DNA from: Halapricum hydrolyticum
Lineage (GTDB): Archaea > Halobacteriota > Halobacteria > Halobacteriales > Haloarculaceae
Direction: 5' to 3'
Length of the DNA: 64,000 nt
Assembly (NCBI RefSeq): GCF_025517535.1
Contig: NZ_JAOPKC010000008.1
Span: 49,730 to 113,729, forward strand
Shown here one piece after another: positions 43,442-52,027 of this stretch (position 1 is the first letter of the stretch; every line of letters starts with the position of its first letter). The translations under genes and the position numbers were made by a program. The notes under the pieces were generated by a model. The model was not told the DNA's origin. It saw only the letters and a list, made by a program, of their open reading frames with translations, and searched no databases.

Positions 43442-43855
43442 ATGACCGTCGCAAGCGTCTCGATGCCGGAGGAGTTACTCGATCGGATCGACGAGTTCGC
43501 CGACGAACACGGTTACACGGGTCGCAGCGAGGTCTTGCGTGAGGCCGCGCGGAACCTCATGGGCGAGTTCGAGGACAAGAAACTCGAAGACAGGGACCTG
43601 CTGGGGATCGTGACGGTGCTGTTCGACTACGAGACCTCGAACGCCGAAGAGCGGATGATGCAGCTACGCCACGAGTACGATCGGCTCGTGGTTTCGAATT
43701 TCCACAGTCACGTCGGCGACCACCAGTGCATGGAGCTGTTTATCCTGGAGGGCGGTCTCGACGACATCTCGACGTTCGTCGGCAAGGTCCGTGCGACACA
43801 GAGGACGACGACTGTCGACTATTCGGTGACACCGATGGACGTGAAAGTTACCTAG
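43442..43855 (+). CDS. nikR: NikR-like ribbon-helix-helix metal regulator
   Basis: 137-residue nickel-responsive repressor family member. N-terminal RHH DNA-binding domain (VASVSMPEELLDRIDEFADEHGYTGRSEVLREAAR) and C-terminal ACT-like metal-binding domain. The metal-ligand segment NFHSHVGDHQCMEL provides the His-x-His...Cys set (equivalent to His87, His89 and Cys95 of the E. coli protein), with the upstream RHEYD histidine as the fourth ligand candidate. No nickel transporter or hydrogenase genes are next to it, so its targets are elsewhere. Confidence 0.88.
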   Translation: MTVASVSMPEELLDRIDEFADEHGYTGRSEVLREAARNLMGEFEDKKLEDRDLLGIVTVLFDYETSNAEERMMQLRHEYDRLVVSNFHSHVGDHQCMELFILEGGLDDISTFVGKVRATQRTTTVDYSVTPMDVKVT

Positions 43856-43890
43856 CGAATGTGTCGAAAGAAATGACAGTTGACAGAGTG

Positions 43891-44148
43891 CTAGGCCGTG
43901 ACCATCCAGGTCGTCGAGGAGGAGTAGCCCCACTTTTCGATGTCGACGTCGAAGTCCCCCTCCTGAAGCGGTGCCATGTTCGTCCCGACCTCCTTGGCCG
44001 ACATCCCGAGTTCCTCGCCGATGAGCCGCGACTTGAAGTAGGTCCGGGAATCGGCGTGCTCCCGGAGGTATTCCAGGATCGCGCGCTGTTTGTCTGTCAG
44101 CGTGGACTGGGTGGCCCCGCTTGCCTGCTGTCGTGCTGTCGCGCTCAT
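43891..44148 (-). CDS. Small winged-helix protein (DUF7123-like)
   Basis: 85 residues with LTDKQRAILEYLREHADSRTYFKSRLIGEELGMSAKEVGTNMAPL, a helix-turn-helix pattern, then a beta wing EKWGYSSSTTWMVTA. It appears to be a small conserved haloarchaeal wHTH protein. The longer open frame to 44649 is not used: the conserved part starts at MSATARQQ. A 17-bp perfect palindrome sits in its promoter position (see regulatory site), suggesting autoregulation. Confidence 0.78.
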   Translation of the reverse strand: MSATARQQASGATQSTLTDKQRAILEYLREHADSRTYFKSRLIGEELGMSAKEVGTNMAPLQEGDFDVDIEKWGYSSSTTWMVTA

Positions 44149-44165
44149 ACTACCCGATACGGACG

Positions 44166-44182
44166 ACCCACTAATAGTGGGT
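44166..44182. promoter_or_regulatory. 17-bp perfect palindrome overlapping the TATA position
   Basis: ACCCACTAATAGTGGGT reads the same on both strands except for the central base. Its centre is 26 bases above ATG 44148 of the winged-helix gene, just where the TATA box is expected, so a bound dimer would block transcription. Confidence 0.55.
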
Positions 44183-44350
44183 TTGGTACGATCGGTCAAC
44201 ACGCCGCCTTCGTGCGCTTTTCGGAGCTGCGCCGATCGCAGACAGACGGATGAACGGCCTGCGATGTGAGATTGGTACGCGGAGGAAACAGAGCCGCTCC
44301 CCCGAGCACTAGTCCGAACCATCACCCTCGCAGAGCACCAGTCCGAACCA

Positions 44351-44689
44351 TCACCCCTCGTGACGAACGTATCGCGCGCAGTAGGCGTCGGGCTGGATCT
44401 CACCGGCGACGATCGCACACGCTCCGACGCCGTCGCCGTTCTTGTCTTCGATGAAGTACCGGCAGTTCGAGCACTGGCGATCGCCACTCGGCGACTCCTG
44501 GTACGCTGCGGCGTTCTTGCTGGAGAGGCTGTCGGGGTCGCGCTCGTTGCCGCCGATGCTCGTCGCCGTCCGGTACTCTTCGGGCACGCCCCCGTCGTCG
44601 TCCCCGCCCGCACAGCCAGCCAGTGCGATCGCCGTCGCCGCCGTCGCACCCGCGACGAACCGCCGCCGGGTCGAACGTTGTTCGCTCAT
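44351..44689 (-). CDS. High-potential iron-sulfur protein, Tat lipoprotein
   Basis: 112 residues. The signal TRRRFVAGATAATAIALAGC combines a Tat motif with a lipobox, so the protein is exported folded with its cluster and anchored to the membrane. The cluster ligands are four cysteines: CSNCRYF, then GACAIVAG and DAYCARY, the pattern of HiPIPs. It is a small one-electron carrier outside the cell membrane. Start at 44689 is the first ATG that gives the Tat signal. The closest gene upstream is aIF1 on the same strand, 96 bases away. Confidence 0.88.
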   Translation of the reverse strand: MSEQRSTRRRFVAGATAATAIALAGCAGGDDDGGVPEEYRTATSIGGNERDPDSLSSKNAAAYQESPSGDRQCSNCRYFIEDKNGDGVGACAIVAGEIQPDAYCARYVRHEG

Positions 44690-44784
44690 CTGTAACTCTA
44701 CGCACTCCGGAAACAAGATTCTATGGTCGAGAACGGCACCAGACCGGGAAGACCGCACTCGTGCGGTTTCCCGAATCGAGTCGG

Positions 44785-45078
44785 TCAGGCGACGTTGAAC
44801 CCTTTATCGCGCAAGAAGTCCTCGACGCGACCGGTGTGATTGCCCTGGAGCTCGATCATGTCGTCTTCGACAGTCCCCCCACAGGCGAACTTGGATTTGA
44901 GATCCGAGGACAGGCTGTCCATGTCGACGTCGTTCGGGTCGAATCCCTCGATGATCGTTACCTCTTTACCGTAACGGCGCTCGTCGATGCGGATGTTGAT
45001 TTCCTGGGACTCTTTGGCGACGTCTTCACAGACGCAGAGCTCCTCAGGCAACCCGCACGTCGAGCAGACTTCCGACAT
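44785..45078 (-). CDS. Translation initiation factor aIF1 (SUI1/YciH family)
   Basis: 97 residues. N-terminal zinc-type CSTCGLPEELCVCE cysteines, then the SUI1 domain: INIRIDERRYGKEVTIIEGFD, LSSDLKSKFACGGTVEDDMIELQGNHTGRVEDFL. It binds the small ribosomal subunit and checks start-codon choice. A TATA-like TTTAATAGG (minus strand) 23-32 bases above the ATG lies partly inside the end of the upstream transglutaminase gene, predicting a leaderless message. Confidence 0.92.
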   Translation of the reverse strand: MSEVCSTCGLPEELCVCEDVAKESQEINIRIDERRYGKEVTIIEGFDPNDVDMDSLSSDLKSKFACGGTVEDDMIELQGNHTGRVEDFLRDKGFNVA

Positions 45079-45100
45079 TACACATCCCGGTACGAAATCG

Positions 45101-45110
45101 ACCTATTAAA
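45101..45110 (-). promoter_or_regulatory. TATA box of aIF1 gene
   Basis: TTTAATAGGT on the minus strand, 23-32 bases before ATG 45078. It overlaps the 3' end of the transglutaminase gene (stop at 45106). Confidence 0.45.
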
Positions 45111-47415
45111 CACTATCGGGACCTGCCACGACGAACCGGACGTGTTCGGCGACGACTGCGTCCGCGAGCGCGACGGCGCGATCGGCTGCTGCCGGATCGA
45201 CCTCGCCGGCGTACCGGGCCTGCTCGTATCGCCGTCGGACTGTCATCGCGCGCTCGTCTGCCTCGATCGCCTCGAAATACTGCCGCGGCGTCTCGCCAGC
45301 GCGACGGGGGCGGTGGACGCGCTCGAAGAGATACTCCAGCCGGTCGTAGGCTCGCGTGAGGTCGGTCATCGGATCGGATCGGGGCTGCCAGCGCAACCAG
45401 ATCACACGGTAGAGACGTCCGAACGCACCGGAGCGACGGACGCCAGCGAGCAGGCCAACGACGACGATCGATCCCAGCAGGAGTCGCTCCCAGCCCGGCC
45501 GATCCGGCCGGTCGACGGACGGAGCGTTGATCGCGGGATCCTGGAGTGTCGGTCCCGAATCGTCAGCCGGAATCGGCGTCCGCGTGTCCGTCGCATCTGA
45601 CTGGCCGGCCGGATCCGATCCCCCTGAGTCGGGATCCGGAACCCAGCCGGGAACGCGACCTGCGTCCGGCGTCGGCCCCGAACCGCTTTCTTCGGAGTTC
45701 TCCCCGGTATCACTCTCGCTATCGGACGCTGTCTCAACGTCAGGGAACTGTTCGCTGGCGGCCTGTTCGCGCGGCTGTGACGGCGTCGGGTCGAACTGCA
45801 CCCAGCCGACTTCGGGGAAATACACCTCGACCCAGGAGTGTGAGTTGTAGCCGCGGACGCGCCAGGTGTCGTCCCCGACCCGTTCGCCGGGCGTGTACCC
45901 GACGGCCAGGCGGGCCGGGACGCCCTGCGTGCGAAGCATCACGACCATCGTCGTCGCGAAATACGTGCAGTAGCCCGCCTCCATCTCGAAGAGGAACGAG
46001 TCGGCGATGTCACCTGACGGGCGATCGATCGACAGCGAATAATCCTTGGTGTTCTTGAGCCACCCCTCGATGCGAACGGCAGTTCCGTACGGCGTTTCCG
46101 CGTCACCGGCGACGGCCTCAGCCGCCTGTGCGACGCGATCAGGCGTGCTGTCCGGGACCTGAAGGAACCGCGAGGTGACCGTCTCCGGGTAGGAGTCGCC
46201 AGCCCGTCGCAACTGACTGGGGGAGGGATCGATGACGCGACTCTCAGCGACGTACGATTCCCCGGGCTGTAACGATCCGATCGGCTCGAATCCGCGAAAC
46301 ACGGTCGTGCGCACGTCGATCCCTTCGACGCCGATCGGACGCCACGCGGCCGGTACCGTCGCGATACGGGACTCGGCCGTGAATCGCTGCGTGACGGTCT
46401 CCGCGGCTGCGCGTCGAACGGACGTCTCGGCGATCGAATTGGGCCGTCTGATCCAGCCCTCGCCCGTATAGAGGTCGTACGCACCGACACGCCAGTACCG
46501 CTCGCGGTCGCTCTCGACCGTCCAGCGCGTCTCCGCGGAGAGTTCGGTACGTCCACCGATTCTGACTCGATCGTTCGTCGCGAGCAGATCCGCTTCGAGC
46601 GTCCCCTCGGTCGCGTACTCCGTCGCGCGCTCGAATCCGACACCCGGAGAGTAAGTCATCGTCGCCTCCTGAGGGACGAGCGTAATCGACAGCGAAGCTC
46701 CGACGGCGACCGCGAGGACAACCACCACGACGTCGGCGTCCGAGATCGTCCCGCCGGCCCGTTCGAGCGTCCCGAACCCGAGCAACGCGAGGGCACCGAC
46801 GCACCCCATCGTCGCGACCGGCAGCGTCGCGTCGCCGGTCAGCACGACGAAACCGACCGCCGATCCGCCCGCGACCGCCGCCAGCACGTAGCGATGACGG
46901 AGCGCGAGAAACCACGTGAGAAAGACCGGTGCGGGCGTGACGGCGAGGAGCCACTGCTCGACGTTGACGATCTCCAGAATGGATCGACCCGATAGCAGCG
47001 CCAGGACGTACTCGACGTGGACCGCGAGCGCGAACGTGTTCTCGGTGGGGAGTTCGGCGAGATACCACCCGAGCCCCACAGCGAGGAGGCCGCCGGCGGT
47101 GATCGCTGCCTGCCGGACGCCGAACAGTCGTGCGCCCAGCGTCGCAGCGACGATGATAACCGCCGCCAGCCCGAGAACGTCGGTCGGGTCTCCGACGACG
47201 TCCAGCACGCGGTAGACCGTCGCGAGCACCGACACGAGTACCAGCCCCGCGGCGAGCAACGACGCAAGCCGAAGTGCCGACATCCGGGGAGCGGCGACGT
47301 GACGACGCAGCGTCTCGGGCAGGAGCGGTCGGTCGGTCGAGCGTCGACGACTCCCCCGCCTCGCGTCGGACTCCCGGGCAGTCGAATCGCTCACTGTCGA
47401 ATCACCTCCGTCCAC
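45106..47415 (-). CDS. Transglutaminase-like membrane protein (DUF3488/TgpA type)
   Basis: 769 residues. Six or so N-terminal hydrophobic helices (DUF3488-type), an extracytoplasmic beta domain, then the transglutaminase core: EMEAGYCTYFATTMVVMLRTQGVPARLAVGY holds the catalytic cysteine, GYNSHSWVEVYFPEVGWVQFDPTP the histidine and aspartate. After a Pro/Ser/Asp-rich linker and a final helix comes a DUF4129-like cytoplasmic tail (PRRAGETPRQYFEAIEADE). It is the third gene of a MoxR-DUF58-TgpA operon whose members overlap. Confidence 0.87.
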   Translation of the reverse strand: MDGGDSTVSDSTARESDARRGSRRRSTDRPLLPETLRRHVAAPRMSALRLASLLAAGLVLVSVLATVYRVLDVVGDPTDVLGLAAVIIVAATLGARLFGVRQAAITAGGLLAVGLGWYLAELPTENTFALAVHVEYVLALLSGRSILEIVNVEQWLLAVTPAPVFLTWFLALRHRYVLAAVAGGSAVGFVVLTGDATLPVATMGCVGALALLGFGTLERAGGTISDADVVVVVLAVAVGASLSITLVPQEATMTYSPGVGFERATEYATEGTLEADLLATNDRVRIGGRTELSAETRWTVESDRERYWRVGAYDLYTGEGWIRRPNSIAETSVRRAAAETVTQRFTAESRIATVPAAWRPIGVEGIDVRTTVFRGFEPIGSLQPGESYVAESRVIDPSPSQLRRAGDSYPETVTSRFLQVPDSTPDRVAQAAEAVAGDAETPYGTAVRIEGWLKNTKDYSLSIDRPSGDIADSFLFEMEAGYCTYFATTMVVMLRTQGVPARLAVGYTPGERVGDDTWRVRGYNSHSWVEVYFPEVGWVQFDPTPSQPREQAASEQFPDVETASDSESDTGENSEESGSGPTPDAGRVPGWVPDPDSGGSDPAGQSDATDTRTPIPADDSGPTLQDPAINAPSVDRPDRPGWERLLLGSIVVVGLLAGVRRSGAFGRLYRVIWLRWQPRSDPMTDLTRAYDRLEYLFERVHRPRRAGETPRQYFEAIEADERAMTVRRRYEQARYAGEVDPAAADRAVALADAVVAEHVRFVVAGPDSV

Positions 47416-48431
47416 CTGTCGGACTTGTCGGTCTGCTCGGACAGAGAGTTCAGCCCTACCGCCCTGCTGGCCCGCATGGCCTCGAAGGTCGTCTCGCGGC
47501 CGTCGGCGGTGACCGTGACCGTGCCGGATCGGTGCGCTTCGACGGTGATGTCGGCGTCGCCGACGGCCGGGCGGCCGTGATCGGTCCGGGCCAGCAACGA
47601 CAGGATCGCCATCCGATCGCTCGCCGTGCCGTCCCGGACGGTGACCTCCACGTCCACCCCTGCCCCGAGGAGTGCGACGGCGATACTCGCGGTCGCAGCC
47701 GCCATCGGGTCAGCCGCACCGGCTGGAGCGCTGGCGGCGATCGTGGCCGTCTCGTCGTTATCGGCGTCGTACTCGGCGACGAGCAGCGAATCCGGCCATC
47801 TGGCGCTCGCACGCCAGTGAATGTCCCGGGGTGAGTCGCCGGGGACGTACTCTCTGAGTTTCGAGACTGTCTGGCGGTCGGTCGAGCGACCCCGGTCGAG
47901 CCACCGTGCGAGTACGTCCCGCTCGCGAACGTCGTGCACGGGCGGGTAGACGAGGTGTGCTCGCTCGGTCGCTGCCGTGGTCGTCCGCTGGAACAGCCCG
48001 AATACGTCGTGGACACGGACCGTCGTCGGACCGAAGACGTACTCGCCGCGGTGCTCGTGGCGGACGTCGTAGCTCACCGTCGCCGGCGCGAGAACCGTCG
48101 CTGTCGGATCAGACGCAATTGCGCCCTCCGGGACGGCATCGTCGAGCGTGACGACCCCGTGGCCCCCCTCGACATCGAGGGAGACTGTGTGGTCGTCGCC
48201 AGGGAAGGTCGGCGAGAGGGGGCGACGCCGAACCGAAGGATCGGCTGCGAGCGCGAGCTGGAGCGCGCCCGCAGCGAGCGCGACGACCGCGGGGACCGCG
48301 ACAGCGTCGAGACTGCGGGGGCCGAACAGCCGGGCAAGCACGACCCCGGTGACGGCGAGCGCGAAGACGACAACCCCCCGTCGTGTCGGTTTCATCATAC
48401 TGTGGGCCAGTTCGAGTACGGCATCGATCAC
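47391..48431 (-). CDS. DUF58 domain membrane protein
   Basis: 346 residues. Two N-terminal hydrophobic helices (VVVFALAVTGVVLARLF and following), a beta domain, and the DUF58 signature LREYVPGDSPRDIHWRASARW. Such proteins have a degenerate von Willebrand A-type domain and pair with MoxR AAA ATPases. A GTG start at 48431 overlaps the moxR stop (GTGA); an ATG at 48398 (MMKPTRRG) is an equally good start. Its end overlaps the transglutaminase gene by 25 bases. Confidence 0.85.
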   Translation of the reverse strand: MIDAVLELAHSMMKPTRRGVVVFALAVTGVVLARLFGPRSLDAVAVPAVVALAAGALQLALAADPSVRRRPLSPTFPGDDHTVSLDVEGGHGVVTLDDAVPEGAIASDPTATVLAPATVSYDVRHEHRGEYVFGPTTVRVHDVFGLFQRTTTAATERAHLVYPPVHDVRERDVLARWLDRGRSTDRQTVSKLREYVPGDSPRDIHWRASARWPDSLLVAEYDADNDETATIAASAPAGAADPMAAATASIAVALLGAGVDVEVTVRDGTASDRMAILSLLARTDHGRPAVGDADITVEAHRSGTVTVTADGRETTFEAMRASRAVGLNSLSEQTDKSDRWTEVIRQ

Positions 48432-49387
48432 ACGACCGGAACGGCCTCAAGCGCGTCGCTCACGAGTCCGGTCGGCGTTTGTTCGCCCGTTTCCGTCCGG
48501 ATGCGATGCGGCCAGACGACCGGTGCCTCCACCTGCACGTCGTCAGGCGTGACGTACCCGCGACCGGCGAGCAGTGCCCGCGCCTGGGCGGCCCGTAACA
48601 GCGACAGTGACGCCCGCGGACTCGCCCCCAGCTGTGCGTGTTCGCGGGTGTAGGTGGCCAGCTCGGTGACGTACTCCTGGACAGGTCGTTCGACCGTCAC
48701 CGCGGCAGTCGTGTCGCGTGCCGTCTGGAACTCCGGGAGCGTCACGACCGGTGAGATGTCCTCGATGGGGTGGTGGCCGACGATCCGGTCGAGCATCGCG
48801 ACTTCCTCGTCGGCGTCGGGGTAGCCGAGCTGGAGTTTCGAGGTGAAGCGATCGCGCTCGGCCAGCGGGAGTTCGTACGTCCGGTTCTGTTCGACGGTGT
48901 TCTGGGTCGCGATCACGGTGAACGGCGTCGGGACGGGCCGGGTCGTCCCGTCGACGGTAACCTGCCGTTCCTCCATCGCCTCCAGCAGCGCGGACTGTGT
49001 CTTCGGCGGGGCGCGATTGATCTCGTCGCCGAGGACGACGTTCGCGAAGATCGGCCCCTCGTGGAACACGAACTCGCTCGTCTGCTGGTTGTACACGTCG
49101 ACGCCAGTGACGTCAGCCGGAAGCAGATCAGGCGTGAACTGGATCCGTTTGAACGTCCCGTCGAAGGACGTGGCGACAGCCCGCGAGAGCATCGTCTTGC
49201 CGACGCCGGGCACGTCTTCCAGCAGGACGTGCCCACCGGCAAGCATCGCTACGAGGACGTGCTCGATTTCGTCGTGGTGGCCGACGATAACCTGTTCGAC
49301 GTTGTCGATGACGCGGTGAACGGTTTCGGCGGCCGTCTCGACGCTGGAGGCCGTTTGCGACCCGGCGTGTGTCTCGGAATCCGTCAT
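48428..49387 (-). CDS. MoxR-type AAA+ ATPase
   Basis: 319 residues. Walker A LEDVPGVGKTMLSRA, Walker B VVLGDEINRAPPKTQSALLEAMEE, sensor FTVIATQNTVEQNRTYELPLAERDRF, and a C-terminal lid with SPRASLSLLRAAQARALLAGR. MoxR ATPases act as chaperones for metal-cofactor insertion or protein-complex assembly, working with the DUF58 protein that follows. First gene of the operon; a TATA-like AT-rich region lies at 49505-49550. Confidence 0.92.
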   Translation of the reverse strand: MTDSETHAGSQTASSVETAAETVHRVIDNVEQVIVGHHDEIEHVLVAMLAGGHVLLEDVPGVGKTMLSRAVATSFDGTFKRIQFTPDLLPADVTGVDVYNQQTSEFVFHEGPIFANVVLGDEINRAPPKTQSALLEAMEERQVTVDGTTRPVPTPFTVIATQNTVEQNRTYELPLAERDRFTSKLQLGYPDADEEVAMLDRIVGHHPIEDISPVVTLPEFQTARDTTAAVTVERPVQEYVTELATYTREHAQLGASPRASLSLLRAAQARALLAGRGYVTPDDVQVEAPVVWPHRIRTETGEQTPTGLVSDALEAVPVV

Positions 49388-49558
49388 TGTATGACCTCGG
49401 GTGCTCGCCGGGCGTCCGGCTTCGAGCGGGCCACGGACGCTCGCTCGGCCGCTAGACGCTGCCGTCCGGACTCCCGACGTAGTCGTTACCGCGCCTAGCG
49501 GCTGAGGATATGTTAACGTTTCTTAATGGCAGTCAGTTGAAATAACCGATCGTCCGAG

Positions 49559-49876
49559 CTACCAGGTCTTGCAGTCCCGGCAGACCAGTCCGTCGTCGTC
49601 ACGCCATCGGCGCTCGACGACCGTGCCACAGACCGCACAGGCACCGCCACCGGATCGGTAGCTCATCGCCGAGGTCGCGATATCAGCGTCGTCCGGCTCC
49701 GCGGTGTCAGGCGTTTCATCATCTCGGTCCGCGGTATCAGGCGTTTCATCATCTCGGTCCGCGGTATCAGGCGTTTCATCATCTCGGTCCGCGTCTATGG
49801 GTCCACCTGACGCCGTATCCGGCGGGTCGCCCTCGCCGGAGTCGAGAAAGTCTTCGAGAGTGGCGTCCCGTTCCAT
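49559..49876 (-). CDS. Small acidic zinc-ribbon protein
   Basis: 105-residue protein starting MERDATLEDFLDSGEGD. The C-terminal half has CAVCGTVVERRWRDDDGLVCRDCKTW, two CxxC knuckles that form a zinc ribbon. Between lies an acidic linker of three identical 10-residue repeats (DRDDETPDTA). Zinc ribbons of this type are common in small haloarchaeal proteins of unknown role; nucleic-acid or protein binding is usual. An ATG two codons upstream (49882) is possible. The gene is divergent from the short membrane protein gene. Confidence 0.75.
   Translation of the reverse strand: MERDATLEDFLDSGEGDPPDTASGGPIDADRDDETPDTADRDDETPDTADRDDETPDTAEPDDADIATSAMSYRSGGGACAVCGTVVERRWRDDDGLVCRDCKTW
49701..49790 (-). 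repeat. Three 30-bp tandem repeats in a zinc-ribbon gene
   Basis: Units 49701-49730, 49731-49760 and 49761-49790 differ by one base. They encode the three DRDDETPDTA blocks. Because the unit is a multiple of three, copy-number slippage stays in frame. Confidence 0.9.
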
Positions 49877-49951
49877 ATCCACGAGTTACGGGGAGCAGCG
49901 AGAAAAGTTCGCGGGACGAACACACAAGTACCAAGCCCGGCAAGTGGTGGT

Positions 49952-50182
49952 ATGGTATCCCTGGAGACGTTCCTCTCGGAACTGCTCGAAAGCGTGCAGT
50001 CGATCGGCCCGGAGTTCGTCGACGTGGCGACGCGGGATCCACTGGCGGGAATTCTCGTGCTTTTCGGCGCGCTGTTCGTCCTCGTGGCGGTTGGCGTGCT
50101 GGGCGTGCTCACGCTGGGAGCGATCGTGGATCTGGTCACGCCGAGTCGATCCGGCCGAACACATCCCCCAGGAGCTCGATAG
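49952..50182 (+). CDS. Small single-helix membrane protein
   Basis: 76 residues. An N-terminal amphipathic stretch (ETFLSELLESVQSIGPEFVDVATRDP) precedes one long hydrophobic helix (LAGILVLFGALFVLVAVGVLGVLTLGAIV). No family recognised. The 3' end overlaps the convergent F420-enzyme gene by 47 bases. The strong charge and helix pattern argue for a real small gene. Confidence 0.6.
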   Translation: MVSLETFLSELLESVQSIGPEFVDVATRDPLAGILVLFGALFVLVAVGVLGVLTLGAIVDLVTPSRSGRTHPPGAR

Positions 50183-51116
50183 CCGTCCCGACGTCCGGGC
50201 CCAGCGGTGACCCGGCGACGAAGCTGTCGACGTACTCGAGGACGGCCTCGATCTGTTCGGAGACCGTCTCGGGCGTGCCCGTGATGCAGAAGGCGTCGAT
50301 CATCGCCGGCGTCACGGCCCCGAAGGCTGTCTCGAAGTCCCCACTGGAGATGGCCGCGCTGATCTCCTCGGCACGCTCGCGGTCGAGGTCGTGCCGATCC
50401 AGCAGCGGCGGCGCGGCACTGCCAGCGATGAAGGCGACCGGTGGCCGGGCCGCCTCCCGCGCGTCGTCCTCGTCTTCGGCGATCGAAACCGACGCGTACG
50501 CGCCGAAGTCGAACGCCCCGCGGTGCTCGGGCCGCTCGTCGAGTCCGTGCGCGACCTGCTCGGCCGCCCACTCGTAATCCCGCGGGTGCGAGCCGTTAAA
50601 CAGCACGCCGTCGGCGTGTTTCGCGGCCATTCTGGTCATGTGTGGCCCCTGCGCGCCGACGTAGACCGGGATCGATCCGACCTCGTAGTTGAGAGCGGCG
50701 TCCTCGGCCTGGAACGTGCCGTCGTGATCGACGCGCTCGCCGGCCCACAGTTTCTGGGCGACCTTGAACGTCTCCAGGGTCCGGCGAAGCGCGCCGTCCT
50801 GGTCGTAACCGAGGTTCGCGAGCGTCGACCTGTCACCCGGACCGATCCCGAAGAGGCCCCGGCCGCCGGAGAGTTCCTCGAGCGTGGCCATCCGCGAAGC
50901 CAGCGTCACGGGGTGAGTCTCGTAGGGGTTGGCGATGCCCGGACCGACCTGTAGCGTCTCGGTCTCGCGGGCGATATCGGTCAGCGCCATGAACTGGTCG
51001 CGGTTGTTGTAGTGGTGACTGGCGAACGCGGCGTCGAAGCCGACCGATTCGGCCGTCACCGCGAAGTCTGAAAGCGTTTCGACTGGATGCTCTGGGGTGA
51101 GTTCGAGTCCGTACAT
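50136..51116 (-). CDS. mer: F420-dependent methylene-tetrahydromethanopterin reductase (LLM class)
   Basis: 326-residue luciferase-like monooxygenase-fold oxidoreductase. YGLELTPEHPVETLSDFAVTAESVGFDAAFASHHYNNRD, GPGIANPYETHPVTLASRMATLEELSGGRGLFGIGPGD, and IPVYVGAQGPHMTRMAAKHADGVLFNGSHP match Mer enzymes, which reduce methylene- to methyl-tetrahydromethanopterin with F420H2. In haloarchaea, which are not methanogens, it serves folate-type one-carbon metabolism. ATG 51116 overlaps the cofE stop (TGATG), so the two genes are coupled. Confidence 0.87.
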   Translation of the reverse strand: MYGLELTPEHPVETLSDFAVTAESVGFDAAFASHHYNNRDQFMALTDIARETETLQVGPGIANPYETHPVTLASRMATLEELSGGRGLFGIGPGDRSTLANLGYDQDGALRRTLETFKVAQKLWAGERVDHDGTFQAEDAALNYEVGSIPVYVGAQGPHMTRMAAKHADGVLFNGSHPRDYEWAAEQVAHGLDERPEHRGAFDFGAYASVSIAEDEDDAREAARPPVAFIAGSAAPPLLDRHDLDRERAEEISAAISSGDFETAFGAVTPAMIDAFCITGTPETVSEQIEAVLEYVDSFVAGSPLGPDVGTAIELLGDVFGRIDSA

Positions 51117-51868
51117 CAGTAACTCCACTGGCGTAGCGCCTGTCGAACGAAGTCGGTCTCCGGATCCCGGAAGAGCCGGTCGTGGCCGTCGTGATCGCCG
51201 AAAGTCCAGTCCCGGACGACGGCGACCGGCGTCCCGCCGTCACCTTCGCCGGTGACGAGGTTCGCGGCGCCGGCGAGTTCGTCGACCACGGACTGGACGG
51301 TGACGCCGAGTTCGCGCCCGTCACGATCGGGTTCGCCGCGCCAGTCGCGGTTGGCAGCCATCCCGGCCCAGCCCAGCGCGACCGCACGCTGGCCGTGGCG
51401 GAACGGCCGACCGGAAGTGTCGGTGACGACGACGGGCGCATCGACCGACAGTCCCTCCCGAATCGCCCGGGCGCTGGCAGCGGGATCCTCGGGCAACATT
51501 AGCAGGTCCGCGCCGGGGACGTTCGAGCGGTCGATCCCCGCGTTGACCGTGATGTGACCGAACCGGGTGACGGTCAGCAGGAACGGGGCAGTCATCAGCA
51601 GCTCCTCGCTCTCTTCGAGGACTGCCTGGGCGAATCTGGGGTCCTTCCGGTCGCCGGTGATCCCTTCGAGTCGGCGGGCGATGCCCCGAGCGCGGTGACT
51701 CGCCTCGAAATCCGAGAGATCGAACGCCCGTCCCTCCGCTTTCGAGACGATCGTGCTCGCGACACAGAGCACGTCACCGTCCTGCAGGTCGGCCTGCCGG
51801 GCGATCAATGCAGCGACGTCGTCACCGGCCTGCACTTCCGGCAGCCCCGGGACCGCGAAGACCTCCAT
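51116..51868 (-). CDS. cofE: Coenzyme F420-0:L-glutamate ligase
   Basis: 250 residues. MEVFAVPGLPEVQAGDDVAALIARQADLQDGDVLCVASTIVSKAEGR is the typical CofE start, and NAGIDRSNVPG with VVVTDTSGRPFRHGQRAVALGWAG the GTP/metal-binding region. It adds the glutamates of the F420 tail using GTP. The start at 51868 was chosen since the upstream extension is unlike the family. Co-transcribed with mer. Confidence 0.9.
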   Translation of the reverse strand: MEVFAVPGLPEVQAGDDVAALIARQADLQDGDVLCVASTIVSKAEGRAFDLSDFEASHRARGIARRLEGITGDRKDPRFAQAVLEESEELLMTAPFLLTVTRFGHITVNAGIDRSNVPGADLLMLPEDPAASARAIREGLSVDAPVVVTDTSGRPFRHGQRAVALGWAGMAANRDWRGEPDRDGRELGVTVQSVVDELAGAANLVTGEGDGGTPVAVVRDWTFGDHDGHDRLFRDPETDFVRQALRQWSY

Positions 51869-51993
51869 GTCCCTCTCTCGGGGCAGATCCGCAAAAAGTG
51901 ACCCGGTAGGAGCGCAACCTGCCAGGTGTGAGAAGAGTTCACAATATAGGTGCATACCTCATCGGCACCTCGGCCTGAAACCATCGACAACCG

Positions 51994-52000
51994 TTATATC
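51994..52000 (+). promoter_or_regulatory. TATA box of zinc-finger gene
   Basis: TTATATC, 28 bases upstream of ATG 52028. Confidence 0.45.
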
Positions 52001-52027
52001 CCGTAACTAAAATTATATTAGATTGTG

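Noticed and set aside
49701..49790. Regular 30-bp repeats resembling a CRISPR array
   Set aside because: The units are directly abutting with no spacers and lie in a coding frame.
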